A stretch of 64,000 nt of DNA from Sclerodactyla briareus. Taxonomy: Eukaryota; Echinodermata; Holothuroidea; Dendrochirotida; Sclerodactylidae. Location of the stretch: assembly GCA_026419785.1 (NCBI GenBank), contig JAODTK010005574.1, positions 97,251 to 161,250 of the forward strand, in the 5' to 3' direction. The position numbers were made by a program, and so were the translations under genes. Shown in pieces: positions 25,930 through 36,729 of the stretch. The notes beneath the pieces were generated by a model that had not been told where the DNA came from, searched no databases, and saw only the letters and a list, made by a program, of their open reading frames with translations. The first letter of the stretch is position 1. Each line of letters starts with the position of its first letter.

Positions 25930-27710
25930 TGTTACGCAATGTTACACATACCTTCCAAATGGGGTCTTTCTTTAGGCGACCCTCTAGGGCTCTACACCAC
26001 ACCACCAACGGAGCTCGCAGTCAGCTAGGAGACTGCGAGTCTCACGATCCAATTATGGCCCTTTTTTCTTCTTCTACAAAACAGCGTCAGAACTAGCTGC
26101 AGAGTTAGAGGGGGGCTTTTTTGCTGGCTGGACCTCACGATATGTAACCCCTATATGTCTGATGTGTATTTTTGTAATCTGAACAATGGTACACGGTATT
26201 GTTTGTGTGTGGTCTATAGAAAACTGATTCAGGGTTTCCAGTTTGGTGTGCAAAAAATGTCCAATAGGGTTGTCCATTGTCCAAGGACAATGCGGAGGTA
26301 TTCCGTAGCTCACTACCATCCTGCATGTCAGGGACTAGTTTCAACCAGGCCCCCACTGTGCTGCACTAAATCGCCTGTTCGTGTTGACTGCCAATTGAAA
26401 ACTATGACCGTCTCCAAATTGACCCATGAAACATTGGTTAACAACTTCTCCAACGATCACAACATCAACAAGAGTGAGGGCGATCCTTGGGGTTGCAGGA
26501 TCTCGTCGGTAACGCTGAAAATGTGAAACTATCATTTTTACATTATCTCCACATATCTGGCAAGTTGCAAATAGTGAACATTTAGCAAAACATTTAAAAA
26601 CAGCTTCCCCATCAATAATAATATTGAAAGAAATTTTAGGAAATTTCAAAATAATAATTAATATCTAGAAATTCTAGGAAATTTCCAGCATAAATGCAAA
26701 TCCTCTGATTTAATTCTTCATAAGCCTACCAGTTTTGAAATTTGGAAACATTAAATCCTTCCGACTGTCCGAAGTATGTTATGGAAAAATCCATAATTGG
26801 GCCCAAAATCAAGTTACCACCTAAATTCCACATTTTAGTACCGGTGATTTTCGGCTGATTGCATGGAACATTGGAATATTCAGCCCTTGAACGGTGGACA
26901 AGTGAACTGGTCGATCGGTCGATTCACAGAAAAAAAATCAGGATGCTTTTCCCAAGTGGATATCTCCTCGGACCATCTGGTATTTGACATTGAAGTGGTT
27001 TCAATTGTATGGGAACGGATTTTTGAACGTGAAAACTCGAAACAGCGATGTTGAGTGGCTAAATAACTGACAAAAATGAAATGTCCTGGAGGAAATAGTA
27101 TGGGAGACATATATTTTTCTCAGAAAAATTCCACAGGAAACGTAAAAGGAGCATCGGCCGACAAACGAAATATTCCAACGATCCACTTTTCAAACTTCGA
27201 ACGGTTATCATATAAACTTTGAGTCTGTCGTATTCAGTCGAAAATGAACCGATTTTGAATCATTGAAACGTCTATTTCAGTCTACTGATTGCTAGCCGTC
27301 GATCCGAATGCGAATAATTTAACCATTTCATTTTGATAAAATAATTTCAAATTTCACGCAGTCCATGTAGAAACCCACAAGAAATGTGGCAACCGGTCAA
27401 TTAGCTAATGGGTCATTAACTATGGGTCATTAGCTATGGCTCCCGGTTCAACGGGCTAGTTCTGTTGTAATTTGTAAGTTGTAATTTGTGCCCCTTTTCC
27501 TCGTAGCAAAAGTTGGAGTCAGCCGGCCATTGGTATATCAGCGAATATCCTAAAAAAAATATTGAAAAGTTGATATTAAAATGAAAAATCGCCCCATCGC
27601 ATAAGTATGGGAGGAAATGTGTATTTTGTGACTATTTAGTATAAAATGTTACAATGTCCGGCCACCTCAATCTTATCTGTGAAAAACTGTTTCATCGAAA
27701 GTCTGACAGA
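25930..27710. other. non-coding stretch, nothing identified
   Basis: A 123-residue + frame at 26155-26526 and overlapping - frames have no visible motif, conserved splice border or repeat relation, so none is annotated. The region near 26620-26700 is rich in AAATTTC and TAGAAATTCTAGG palindromic words. Confidence 0.45.
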
Positions 27711-27714
27711 AACG

Positions 27715-27840
27715 CAAAAACACACACCACATACTCACTCCACCAACACACACACCGCAACGCCCCACACACACACATACACTCGCCACCACCCGCGCAA
27801 CGCACACACACATATACATACATACACACGCGCTCGTGCA
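27715..27840 (+). repeat. imperfect (CA)n microsatellite
   Basis: CA dinucleotides dominate, interrupted by CCGCAACGCC, TCGCCACC and ATACATACATA segments. Confidence 0.9.
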
Positions 27841-27951
27841 CAATATTAACAGACGTCTTTCGAGTGCACCCCATTGCTGGACCACCCAGCTCCCACGGGT
27901 ACCCCACCGTAGGTTGCCCCCCCCCCCAGTAGTCAGTTCTAACCAGCACAG

Positions 27952-28004
27952 CATGGGCGTCAATCCTGGGGGGGGACGGGTCATGTCCCCCCCCCCCAAT
28001 TCTG
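27952..28004. mobile_element. 53-bp hAT-type insertion with perfect 8-bp TSD
   Basis: It starts CATGGGCGTCAATCC, the same end as the 1,032-bp element at 8409, then carries a G run, ACGGGTCATGT and a C run, and stops at AATTCTG. CAGCACAG flanks it directly on both sides (27944-27951 and 28005-28012). The 8-bp duplication and shared terminus mark it as a hAT-type insertion that has lost nearly all of its interior. The core can fold, because the G run faces the C run. Confidence 0.75.
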
Positions 28005-28263
28005 CAGCACAGTGTTATAGCAACATTGAGATGTAAACAATGACATACTGGCTACAATATCTCATCCGGCCCTTCTTGTCCATGGAGCTATTATATGCCT
28101 CAGGTCCAAACCCCGGGCATGCTAAGTGCCATGCAGACGTGAAGTGCAGCCGTTTGCTTTGCCCCTGCCAACGCCCTCATTAAACGTAGTGTTGAGGTGA
28201 CACGTGAAGTGGGCAACATTAATCCCATTTCGAAGAGACATTATTTAGAACATGTTCCGTTTG

Positions 28264-29014
28264 GGGGTAATGTCTATAGACCCCCGTCTCATTGGTCCCC
28301 CGTCTCATTAGACCCCCGTCTCATTGGTCCCCCCGTTCATTATTCGTCTCATTGGTCCCCCGTCTCATTGGTCCCCCGTCTCATTGGTCCCGTCTCATTG
28401 GTCCCCCGTCTCATTGGTCCCCCGTCTCATTGGTCCCCCGTCTCATTGGTCCCCCGTCTCATTGGTCCCCCGTCTCATTAGACCCCCGTCTCATTGGTCC
28501 CTCGTCTCAATAGTCCGAAACAGGTGTTTTGTCAGATAAACTTTAACTTTTATTTTACCCCTTCCCTTGGTCTGATTTGGATGATTCTTACATCGTTAAA
28601 TTCGTCTCGTCGATCTCTATACCACATATTGGGGAACTGGAAAACAACGCGCGGAACCAAAACCCCCAGTTCGGGCAAATCAGTTGATCTATTTCCCGAT
28701 TTGTCTCGGGGACCAATGAGACGAATAATGAACGGGGGGCCAATGAGACGCGGGACCAATGAGACGGAATAATGAACGGGGGGACCAATGAGACGGGGGA
28801 CCAATGAGACGGAATAATGGAAGGGGGGGGACCAATGAGACGGGGGACCAATGAGACGGAATATTGAACGGGGGGACCAATGAGACGGGGGACCAATGAG
28901 ACGGAATAGTGAACGGGGGGCCAATGAGACGGGGGACCAATGAGATGTTTTGTGTCAATTAGGGGACCAATGAGACGGGGGACCAATGAGACGGGGGACT
29001 ATAGGGCGAACCCC
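28264..29014. mobile_element. 751-bp element of facing 16-bp minisatellite arrays, 9-bp TSD
   Basis: The left arm (28288-28505) has about 14 units of GTCTCATTGGTCCCCC. The right arm (28708-28998) has about 14 units in the opposite orientation, GGGGACCAATGAGACG, interrupted at intervals by GAATAATGAACGG-like inserts. A ~200-bp unique spacer lies between them. The outermost ends are also inverted: GGGGTaatgtCTATAG on the left and GGGGTtcgccCTATAG on the other strand at the right, each followed by .CCCCCGTCTCATTGG. TTCCGTTTG lies outside both ends (28255-28263 and 29015-29023), a perfect 9-bp duplication, which points to a Mutator-like or related mechanism. No transposase is encoded. Confidence 0.75.
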
Positions 29015-29029
29015 TTCCGTTTGACAGTT

Positions 29030-32000
29030 CCCCCTCTATAGTTCGAGTTCTCATCAATAGGCTTTCTACGCTCCGTGATGTTGTATTTCAAGTCGTAGCT
29101 AGATTAATAGATTATGTTTCTGTCAAACGAAATCGAATTGTATTTCCGAATGATTTAGGTTGTTCTGGTTGGGGTTTTTCCAATTAGTATCCGGGGAATG
29201 ATACAGGGTATGTGGTTTCAAGTATGCAATGAATTATGGTAACGCCCACTGAAATGTTCCCGAGAAATCTAAGCAAATCTTGCACTGTGACGTTACTGAA
29301 TACTATGTGAATGCAATAAAAAATTATGTGCCAGAGCTGTATCGCTGACGATATTAACAGATATAGAGAGTAAACGAACTGAACATGTTTAAGAATGTGA
29401 CACATAATAATTAATAACATCGCTTATTGTCTCTGACAGCACTCTCAACCAGGCACACGCAGTCTATTGTAATAGAGGGATATAGGCACACGGTAAGCGG
29501 TGTGCCCTCTCCAGTTGTTATGAGAGCTCCATGGTTGGAAACAGATGAGTAAACAACAACAATCACAACGCCACCAGAAACACTGCTCGACGGCCACTGT
29601 ACCGGAAACGGCCACTGTACCGGAAACGTTGCCAATTCTATAACTTATGATGTAAATATAGGTGTATGAATGGACTGTGCCTGAACACGAACCATGAAAA
29701 TGAAGAAACCCAATGATTTTAGTTCAGACTATTTTTGTTATTCCTAATAATATTCAAACCAGGCAGTGGGAAGATCGTCGATCATGATTCGTAATCATAT
29801 TAATGTTATTGTTACGTTACAGTCACCTTACCACCAGGCAACTCCAACGTTCCTAATCATAATAAATAATCTTTAGCCTAAGCTCTTAGAGGTAGAATCG
29901 TCCGGTATTAGCTTTCTATTCACAGTTAGCTGGATAAATGCCTTTCCGTGGACGACCCTTGTGGATATTTGATTATCATAAGTTATGCCACTATTTGTTA
30001 TGCAGACTAAGTTGTAATCGAATGGGAGATTTACCGTCCATGAGTACGAGGTAGCCTACAATTTACGCTAAATAATATAGAATGCATTTGAATAACACTA
30101 GGCCAGCCTGTCTTCTAATTAAATCGAAGTTGTCAGCAAGCACGAGTCAGTACCATGTTCTGTCATTGCCGTACGGTAGGAAATTATAGGTATTTCTACT
30201 GATTTGTCACGATTGAAATTGTAAAGAAAAGAAGAAAAAGAAATTGGGGCATGAGGAGTGAAAAAGTTGCAGTACCTTCCGGACATTTGTGAAGAAAATG
30301 GGGCTGACAGCATTCCTTATTTTGTTCATTATGGATTATGTAGGCCTAGGCAGCCAAAGGTCTGCAAAATACATTGAGCAGGAAAGTGTGAACCAGTGTA
30401 GAATAGGATCAACACTGAAATAAATGGCCCACCAAAAACAGCTGTTAAAAATGTTCCCTTGTAGTGATGTCATCGTGCAAGTTTCCATGATCCATTTTGG
30501 GTATGTTTACATAATTTATACCATGTGTACCAGGACATTAGATTAGTGTTGGGGTTTAGGTGGGATTATGGTTGGTGGTGAGGGGTTACTGAAGTTTAGG
30601 TGTTGTTAATAATACGGCATCAGGTACACATATCATTATAATCCTGACGACCCACTTTTTATTCGAATGTACATTGGCTACCCAGGGTGCGAGAAGTCAC
30701 TTCTGTGTAGAGAAAATACATTTTCAATTTCAGCAATTAGGCAAAGATGGCCAACAGAGTCGTGTTTTGTATAAATAGATGAGAATTTTCAGAAAGAATG
30801 AAATTTGTGCGGTAGGCTCAAGCTGATACGGGTGGTGGACTTTCATCATCTTCAAGTAGGTCAATATTTTTGCCTTTGGAAAATCTAAATGCAGCACTAA
30901 CTAATTTATATATTTGTTGTGTGTGGCCACGGTCTGTGTTTCGAGAATACTTTTAGGCTAATGGAGTCTGTTCAGGTGATGGGGAGTACCCCGGGTGATA
31001 ATTGTGCCATGACTTTCTGATTGCAAGTAGGCCTATCTACATTCCAAATTCTCAATGTTAATGTGTTTTCTTTGTTTTTTGTTTTTAAACAGTCCTGGGG
31101 ATGTTCCATGCCACCACTTTAACCTGATCGTAGTTCTGCGTTACTACTCACACAAAAGGGAGGTTATGTCTGATCCAGGTAATGGCACCAATGAACGTAA
31201 AACACCATTAATCAGTATTACCACTTTTCTTCATCCTACAGCAATGTTCCCTCGAGAAATGTTGGCAGTGAGGTCAAAATTGCTATTTACCTCCATTTTG
31301 GAATCGTGGTGAGGAAAATTGTTAGTGTGCATCCGATTTGCCAGCACAAAACCCTCTTTGTTAACTTCTTGCTCTGGTGAGTCGTGCGGCAAGTTATTAG
31401 GCACGGTGTCAATACGGGCGTAGACGAAACCTGAATACCAGTAAGCCTGGCTGGTAATTTGTTGTGTCCTGTTGGGAAATTGTGCCATCTTCTGAGAAAG
31501 ACGCAGTGTAAAAATGCAAATTTGCATTCTCAAAGGTATATAATTTTGCTACTTCATTGTTCATCTTTTTGGGAGATTTTTATGCCTCCCGGGGAATTCA
31601 CATTTTTCCAGTGAAGAAACAGCTTCCTGGATAGAACAGGTCCATAGAAAGGCTGTGACTAGTGTCATTGTCATCAGTGTTGAAAGGTTAAACTCATGGC
31701 ACAAGCAGTTAACGCAGGGATTTCATTCCTCAAAACTGCCGAAACTGACCTTTCCTCATGTATGTAACCAACTTGGTCACTAACAGGGTAGAGTATGAGT
31801 AGACGCCCAGGAACACCGATAGTGAGGGGGCTTAGGGACTCCCTGGCAGACTCAACCCTGCAGTGGGCAATTACAGTGACCCCTGTCACACTCACCAGAA
31901 GCAGTGGCGATTTTATTTTACTTGGGGAGGGGGGGGTTGGTGAAGGTGAATGGTGCGAGCCGACTGCCGCTGAATGGGTACACGCATGCGGATTCCTTTT

Positions 32001-32465
32001 GTCCTTAATGCAAACCCTTAGCACTCAAGCCTGGCAAGTTACTTGAAACAATTGGGTAACCAAATTGATGATCTAGCGCCGTCTGAATAATTAGCTTGGT
32101 CTTCCATCGATTGTGCATCATGCACGAGCGGCTCTCTAACTGATATTTTCCTTCCCTCCTCAATTGAACAAAGGTCCTTCTTTGAAAACGACATATGGCT
32201 AGTTATATTGCGTGAAAATAGCAAATTGTGGAGAGGTTGAGAGATTCTCCATCATGGGTAAATATGTATTTTGACACCCCTCATTAATTTGCACACTTTT
32301 AGTAGTTTTGGATCTGTCACTGGATTTTGTTGATCTTCACAAAGATTGGTATCTCTTTTAACAAGTATGATTTTTAATCTGAGTAACCGTTGCAGATCTT
32401 ATTGTTGTTCTCACGAACAGGGTGAAACAATCAGGGTCATACCCTGGACCATGCCCTCATGTCCT
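29030..32465. other. non-coding stretch, probable upstream flank of the + strand gene
   Basis: No exon with convincing borders was identified. A 19-bp direct duplication (CGGCCACTGTACCGGAAA) occurs at 29590-29628. A TTTTAAACAG acceptor-like site at 31094 precedes an open frame to 31312, but no partner exon or donor was recognised. CAGTGGCGATTTTATTT at 31909 resembles a hAT terminus without a partner. Confidence 0.4.
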
Positions 32466-32471
32466 TTCACA

Positions 32472-32723
32472 GTCCTGAGCCTACAGTTTATGTCCAGATG
32501 AGTGGATCAGAACAGCTAGACAGCCCAGTCTCCTCCAGTCCGGACACCAGGTCCTTGTCAGCAGTGAGGATGCCACATTAGCAGAATTGATGCTAGATGA
32601 TAAGCAGGAGAGTGGATCCAGTCCAAATTCTCCTAGATCGGCTACTCGGTAGCCAATTCTTCTCTTGCAGGAGCAAAAACCAACATGCTTGCGGATCTAA
32701 CCACAGACTTGGATTCAAGCATG
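32472..32723 (+). CDS. putative 5' coding exon, membrane-protein gene (frame broken)
   Basis: After an acceptor-like TTTCACAG, a frame reads PEPTVYVQ then MSGSEQLDSPVSSSPDTRSL. The protein style then continues one frame over as EDATLAELMLDDKQESGSS, and in the third frame as GAKTNMLADLTTDLDSSM, ending at a GTACGT donor. Two one-base frame breaks (near 32563-32567 and 32648-32652) interrupt it. The composition is Ser/Asp/Glu-rich, as in a disordered cytosolic N-terminus. The ATG at 32498 is a candidate start. The last frame ends in phase 0 and the next exon (34655) opens in phase 0. The breaks may be sequence errors, a polymorphism or decay. The family is unknown. Confidence 0.45.
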
Positions 32724-33179
32724 GTACGTTTTAGACAAAGCGTTAACATCGCTTAAAGTTATTTATATATTTATTATCAGTATTATTATTATTTTGTTAG
32801 AAAACTCCTTTATTAGATCAATATTCACCTATCAATACTCTCGCAGTGAACAACTTTGTAACCAATTCTCTACTGTAGGCTATGTACCTAAATTGTCATG
32901 TTGTTTCTTTTATACAAATTGGTCTTCTTAGCTTCTCCCCTCAGTTCATACAATTCCTATCCAGGTATAGTGCATACGTTCGTAGCTGGATTTTCTCAGA
33001 TGTGCAATGCGGCCAAAAGAGGATGGTGGCAGGGTAGGTACTAGTCTTTAAATCTTCCAGTGGGTCATCCAACCTTTACATATCAGACAACCGGAAGGTT
33101 GACAGGATATGGGCACTCTCTTGCCTCAGCGCATACAGTTTTTTTTCCTTTTATGGTTATCCGTGCCGAGCGAGGATTG

Positions 33180-33480
33180 GAATGAAACCTTTTCGAGGCC
33201 CAGTAAGGATGCACCTATTGTCAGCGCCGAATCCCTCACCAGGTACCCAGAATTATGCAATGCCGCTTTGGCACAATCTAATGAGGGGTGGTGGGGGTAA
33301 TCACACCAGACAGCAATTGGCAAAGTGCCTCACATCGTTAGCCCGCTCCAATCTCTTGTGCTGATGTCCAGACGAGAAGGCAACAGGTACATTTTGAAGC
33401 TTTGGTATGACCTGACCTGGGAATCAAACCGGAGTGGAAGGCCGATGCTTACAACTGGGCTAACACTCGGTCTGGTCAAA
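33180..33480 (-). repeat. tRNA-derived SINE
   Basis: On the - strand, from about 33476, TTAGCCCAGTTGTAAGC resembles an RNA polymerase III A box and CCGGTTTGATTCCCAGG a B box, spaced as in a tRNA. The downstream part is unrelated to tRNA and runs past GCCTTCTCGTCTGGACATC, as expected for a SINE body. It lies in the intron between 32723 and 34655, antisense to the gene. The 3' border is approximate. Confidence 0.55.
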
Positions 33481-34184
33481 TACCTAGAAAAAATGTTCTC
33501 TGGTCTTTTTTGATTCAGTGTAGAATAGTGCCCTTGCTGGTTTCGGTTTGTGGACTCCGTCAGGCCTATAATGACATCATAAAATAGTCATAGTAACAGC
33601 ACTGCACAACTCATTGTATCACCCATGTTCATATTCAATTGAGTCAATGACAAAGTACCCACTGGTTGTCTTGTGTCTTGATATATATTGAAGCAGTCGA
33701 TTAGTGCAACTATATCATGCAGATATTCATGAGCTACTGTACTAGCATCAAAATTGCAGCACGGTGCAGATGAGTTACAATGCTTTGATCTAGTTGCATA
33801 CGGATTGGTCTATAAGGGTGATTCACTGGACATACTAAATAGTGAAAGTGAGGACAATTGTCATTCATTAATCAAGTGCTGCTATTATACCAGAAGGGCT
33901 TCTACTGAGGGTTGTAATTGTGTGAAGTTTGTTTTACCGCTCTGTGCAGCCTGTAGATTCTGTGGGAATGTATATGAGCTCCAAAAGCATTATACCTAGG
34001 GCCAGGAGAGAATGACATGTTACACACGAATTTGGGCCTCAGCGGTATAATTTATACATGTCTGTAATACCAAGCAAAGACTTACATGCACACAGTATTG
34101 AACAATGTGACCTCTGAGGAAATCATTGACAACTTGAGCCGGCAGTGGCCTCTTATCATATATTTATTATATATGACAATTATG

Positions 34185-34505
34185 CCTTTACCATTTCCAT
34201 GACAAAGAATATCTGCATGCTGTAGTGCCTTTTCTACATCGTAGACGTTCCAAAAGTGCTTTACAGATATTACCCGATTGCTCTCCGACAATCCTGGAGA
34301 GTTAAGTGCTGCTATTGTAGGCGCAGGTTGTTACTCCATTCATCACAGGTCCCCCAATTATCGCCTGGTGGCGTAAGGCGATCGACACAAAGTACCTTAC
34401 CCAAGAGTACACCGGAAGAAAAGATGATCTGTCATGGATTCGAAACTGGCAACCTTCCGATAACCAGTCATATAGAGCGCTTACCAACTGAGCTAATCCA
34501 ATCTC
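34185..34505 (-). repeat. tRNA-derived SINE with LINE-like tail
   Basis: On the - strand, from 34502, GGATTAGCTCAGTTGGTAAG is a clear tRNA-like A-box arm. GCCAGTTTCGAATCC follows as the B box. The body ends with TCTGTAAAGCACTTTTGGAA and then GATGTAGAAAAGGCACTA. That tail resembles the GTAAAGCGCTTTG...AAGGCGCTATATAAA ending found in L2-type LINEs and SINEs that use them. The tRNA-like part lacks a foldable acceptor stem, so it is not a functional tRNA gene. Confidence 0.7.
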
Positions 34506-34654
34506 CATTTAGGAAAAAGATGAATCCTATGGGTACATGCTTGAATTCCATAAAATGTGCAAATCCACCTGATGGTGTGTAATCTGTACATTTGTAAATT
34601 TGAGTACAATTTCCCAGCATTTATCTACACTTGCACTCCATTTGTATTTTACAG

Positions 34655-34763
34655 GAAGGGGGCGCTGGTCTGTTGTTCAGCGATGGTGAGCCTACAGGCC
34701 ACCTAGAGCACACCACTGTAGAGTCTGCAGGAGGTGATCCGGAAGGGGCCATCACTGTCCATG
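34655..34763 (+). CDS. putative coding exon, acidic/Gly-rich segment
   Basis: A TATTTTACAG acceptor and a GTGAGG donor bound a 109-nt open segment encoding EGGAGLLFSDGEPTGHLEHT and ESAGGDPEGAITVHG. It opens in phase 0, which fits the end of the putative exon at 32723. It closes in phase 1, which does not fit the next recognised exon (35345 opens in phase 0). A small exon may therefore be missing between them, or one base may be wrong. The segment is hydrophilic and probably cytosolic. I do not recognise a domain. Confidence 0.5.
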
Positions 34764-35344
34764 GTGAGGCATATACTGTAGTAGTCTATATCCACCCACT
34801 TCTGTCAAAATAAGATCCCCATGCATGTTTTGGATGTATGGTACTATTGTGCTAGTAGGCGTGGTTCCACATGGTATGTGGTGGTTTGTAGATGTTGGGT
34901 ACAAACTGTTCACACCTATCATAGTGTGAATGAAAGTGAAGATATAAAGATAAAACTCTAGGACAGCTGAGTACACGAATGTCACAAATGCAGATTGCAT
35001 ACTCATACATTATATACCGAGGTGAGTTTGGGCAGGGGAGGGAAATAAGGGGGCTTGTTACAATGTGACAAGCTGTTCCTAGATGAAACCCCACCATGGC
35101 TGGAAAGATTTAGGGCCCTCGGGATTCCCAGATTTCCCAGAATTTGTCAGCTGCGAAATGAGATTGGAAGGTCCTATTTGGATAACTAACCATTTCATGC
35201 AGTTATATTATTCATCAAGGATTTAGATTCGGAGAGTTAGGAACATATCAACCTGAAAGGCATTTGTAGTGGTACTGTTATATGATAACCACTGGTTGTT
35301 ATGGATTCAGCAGTTATTGTCCTGGTTGTCTTTCTCTTTCCCAG

Positions 35345-35408
35345 GATAAAACAAATGCGCTTGGAGAATTCAAAACCGAAGTATTTCATCAGTTTCTTGT
35401 TTTAGGCG
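35345..35408 (+). CDS. coding exon, membrane-protein gene
   Basis: A strong pyrimidine-rich acceptor (TCTTTCTCTTTCCCAG) and a consensus GTGAGT donor flank 64 nt. Only one frame is open, giving KTNALGEFKTEVFHQFLVLG, and it leaves one base (G) for the next exon. Its phase fits the 35997 exon exactly. The segment precedes the first predicted membrane helix. Confidence 0.65.
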
Positions 35409-35519
35409 GTGAGTATGAGACAGTCTGGGAAAATAGGCAATGAGAGGTCAGAAAGAGGGTGAGTAGCAATTGAACATGGCTTAGATGTTGTCTTCTCTAA
35501 AATTGAATCGTACCCCTGT

Positions 35520-35960
35520 AATGCATCTGCACCTGCAGGTAATGGTTCCAGGGATACGGATATGGGCCGAGTTGGGCAGATGGTAGGCAAGGATTACTGA
35601 CTGTATGCCAGGAAAGATGATGAGAGTAGCACAAATATGACTATGCCACAAAGGGCATTGGGTGTCCGGGTGACTGACTGTATGGCCAATGAGGGCATCT
35701 GACCTGCAGAATAGGAAACCTAGGAGTAATGATAAGGGCCACGTAAGACAAATAGTCTTAGGGTTACTGACGTATGGACTAATCCGGGCATCTGAACCGG
35801 CAGAAAGAGAGGCCCACAAATACGACCATGGCACAAAGGGCAGATGGGTGTCTCAGGGTACTGACTGTATGGCCAATTAGGGCATCTGACCTGCAGATAG
35901 GAGGCCCAGGATTACTGACCAGGGCCTCGTAAGGCAGATAATCTCAGGGTCCCTCCGTGG
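35520..35960 (+). repeat. intronic tandem repeat, GGGCATCTGACCTGCAGA units
   Basis: Units containing TACTGAC.GTATGGCCAAT.AG, GGGCATCTGACCTGCAGA, GGCCCA and CACAAAGGGCA..GGGTGTC recur about four times with large indels. The array fills most of the intron between the exons at 35408 and 35997. Confidence 0.65.
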
Positions 35961-35996
35961 ACTACAAAACCGGCTATCTCTTCGTTTTGTTCGCAG

Positions 35997-36090
35997 GTTG
36001 CCGCAGCGTCTATGCCGTAGCCCTGGCGATCGTTGGCTGGCTCGAGGAGTGCCCTATGTGCCAGGACATGAAACAGAAGAACACAAGAGT
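35997..36090 (+). CDS. coding exon, first predicted membrane segment
   Basis: The exon follows TTTGTTCGCAG and ends at a consensus GTGAGT donor. With the G carried from 35408 it reads GCRSVYAVALAIVGWLEECP followed by MCQDMKQKNTR. SVYAVALAIVGWL is hydrophobic enough for a short membrane helix, and the two following cysteines form a CxxC motif (CPMC). The exon is 94 nt and leaves two bases (GT), exactly what the exon at 42132 needs (it supplies A, giving Val). An alternative downstream acceptor at 36164 also opens a frame but lacks support. Confidence 0.65.
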
Positions 36091-36594
36091 GTGAGTATAA
36101 TTTCAGTCAAGCTGATTATAATGCACGAACTTTATCTACCATCCAGGAGGATGCGCAAGACACAGGAAGAAGGGGCAAAAGCCAGAAGAACAACAAGGGG
36201 CGTATGCACGATTCAACACTTACAATGCCTCCTATTCTCCACATTTGGTGCTACCTAGTCCCCCCATTTCTAGATACCAGCCTTTTTTGGAGTCTCAGTT
36301 TCTGTAACGATTTTGCCAGAGAATATGCAGTTCATTTTCATATGTAATCCCTGTCATACTGTATGCATTGTTGAAAATATTTTTCTCCGTGATCTTTTCA
36401 ACTGTATGCTATAGCCACCACTTAGTCCCAGTCTCATGCCGCACAGGAGGCAGCACACCTGCAGCGCAGGACCATCCGCAGAATGTCGCCATCCACTCAT
36501 CCTTCGCATCCATCGGCAGCAAGCTCATAAATGCTGAAAACTAGTTCTTCACAATATTCCTGTGTCTCGGGTCAGACTCTTTGTCTGTTGTTAA

Positions 36595-36725
36595 ACATGT
36601 AACGTTCAAAACTTTCCAACCAGAATTTGGAGAATGAGCATTTCCTCTTCTTGGTGGGATTTCTAATGAGACGTGAACAATCCAAACGAGAGCATCTAGG
36701 TGGTGGGTCCAGGCCACTCTACAAA
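36595..36725 (-). repeat. dispersed repeat, inverse copy of 23947-24100
   Basis: On the - strand CTGGACCCACCACCTAG, CACGTCTCATTAGAAAT and GAAATGCTCATTCTCCA occur in the same order as at 23947. The - strand stays open through the match (AWTHH...RRGNAHSP), as does the other copy. Confidence 0.55.
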
Positions 36726-36729
36726 GGCA

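Noticed and set aside
27673-27999. Cys/Val-rich 108-residue - strand frame
   Set aside because: It is the translation of the imperfect CA microsatellite.
28197-28986. Repetitive proteins rich in LIGPPSHWSPVSLVPR on both strands
   Set aside because: These are translations of the GTCTCATTGGTCCCCC minisatellite arms in all frames, not genes.
28288-28998. CRISPR-like regular repeats
   Set aside because: Units are directly adjacent with no unique spacers, and the context is an animal genome. The structure is explained by the inverted minisatellite element.
31909-31975. Tiny hAT element CAGTGGCG...GCCGCTG
   Set aside because: The flanks ACCAGAAG and AATGGGTA differ and the inverted ends are only a few bases long.
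34435-34502. Functional tRNA gene on - strand
   Set aside because: A and B boxes are present, but there is no acceptor stem, and a SINE body with a LINE-like tail follows.
36164-36258. Additional exon after the CCATCCAG acceptor
   Set aside because: The frame from the previous exon reaches a stop at 36256-36258, no donor is evident, and the exon at 42132 fits the phase better.
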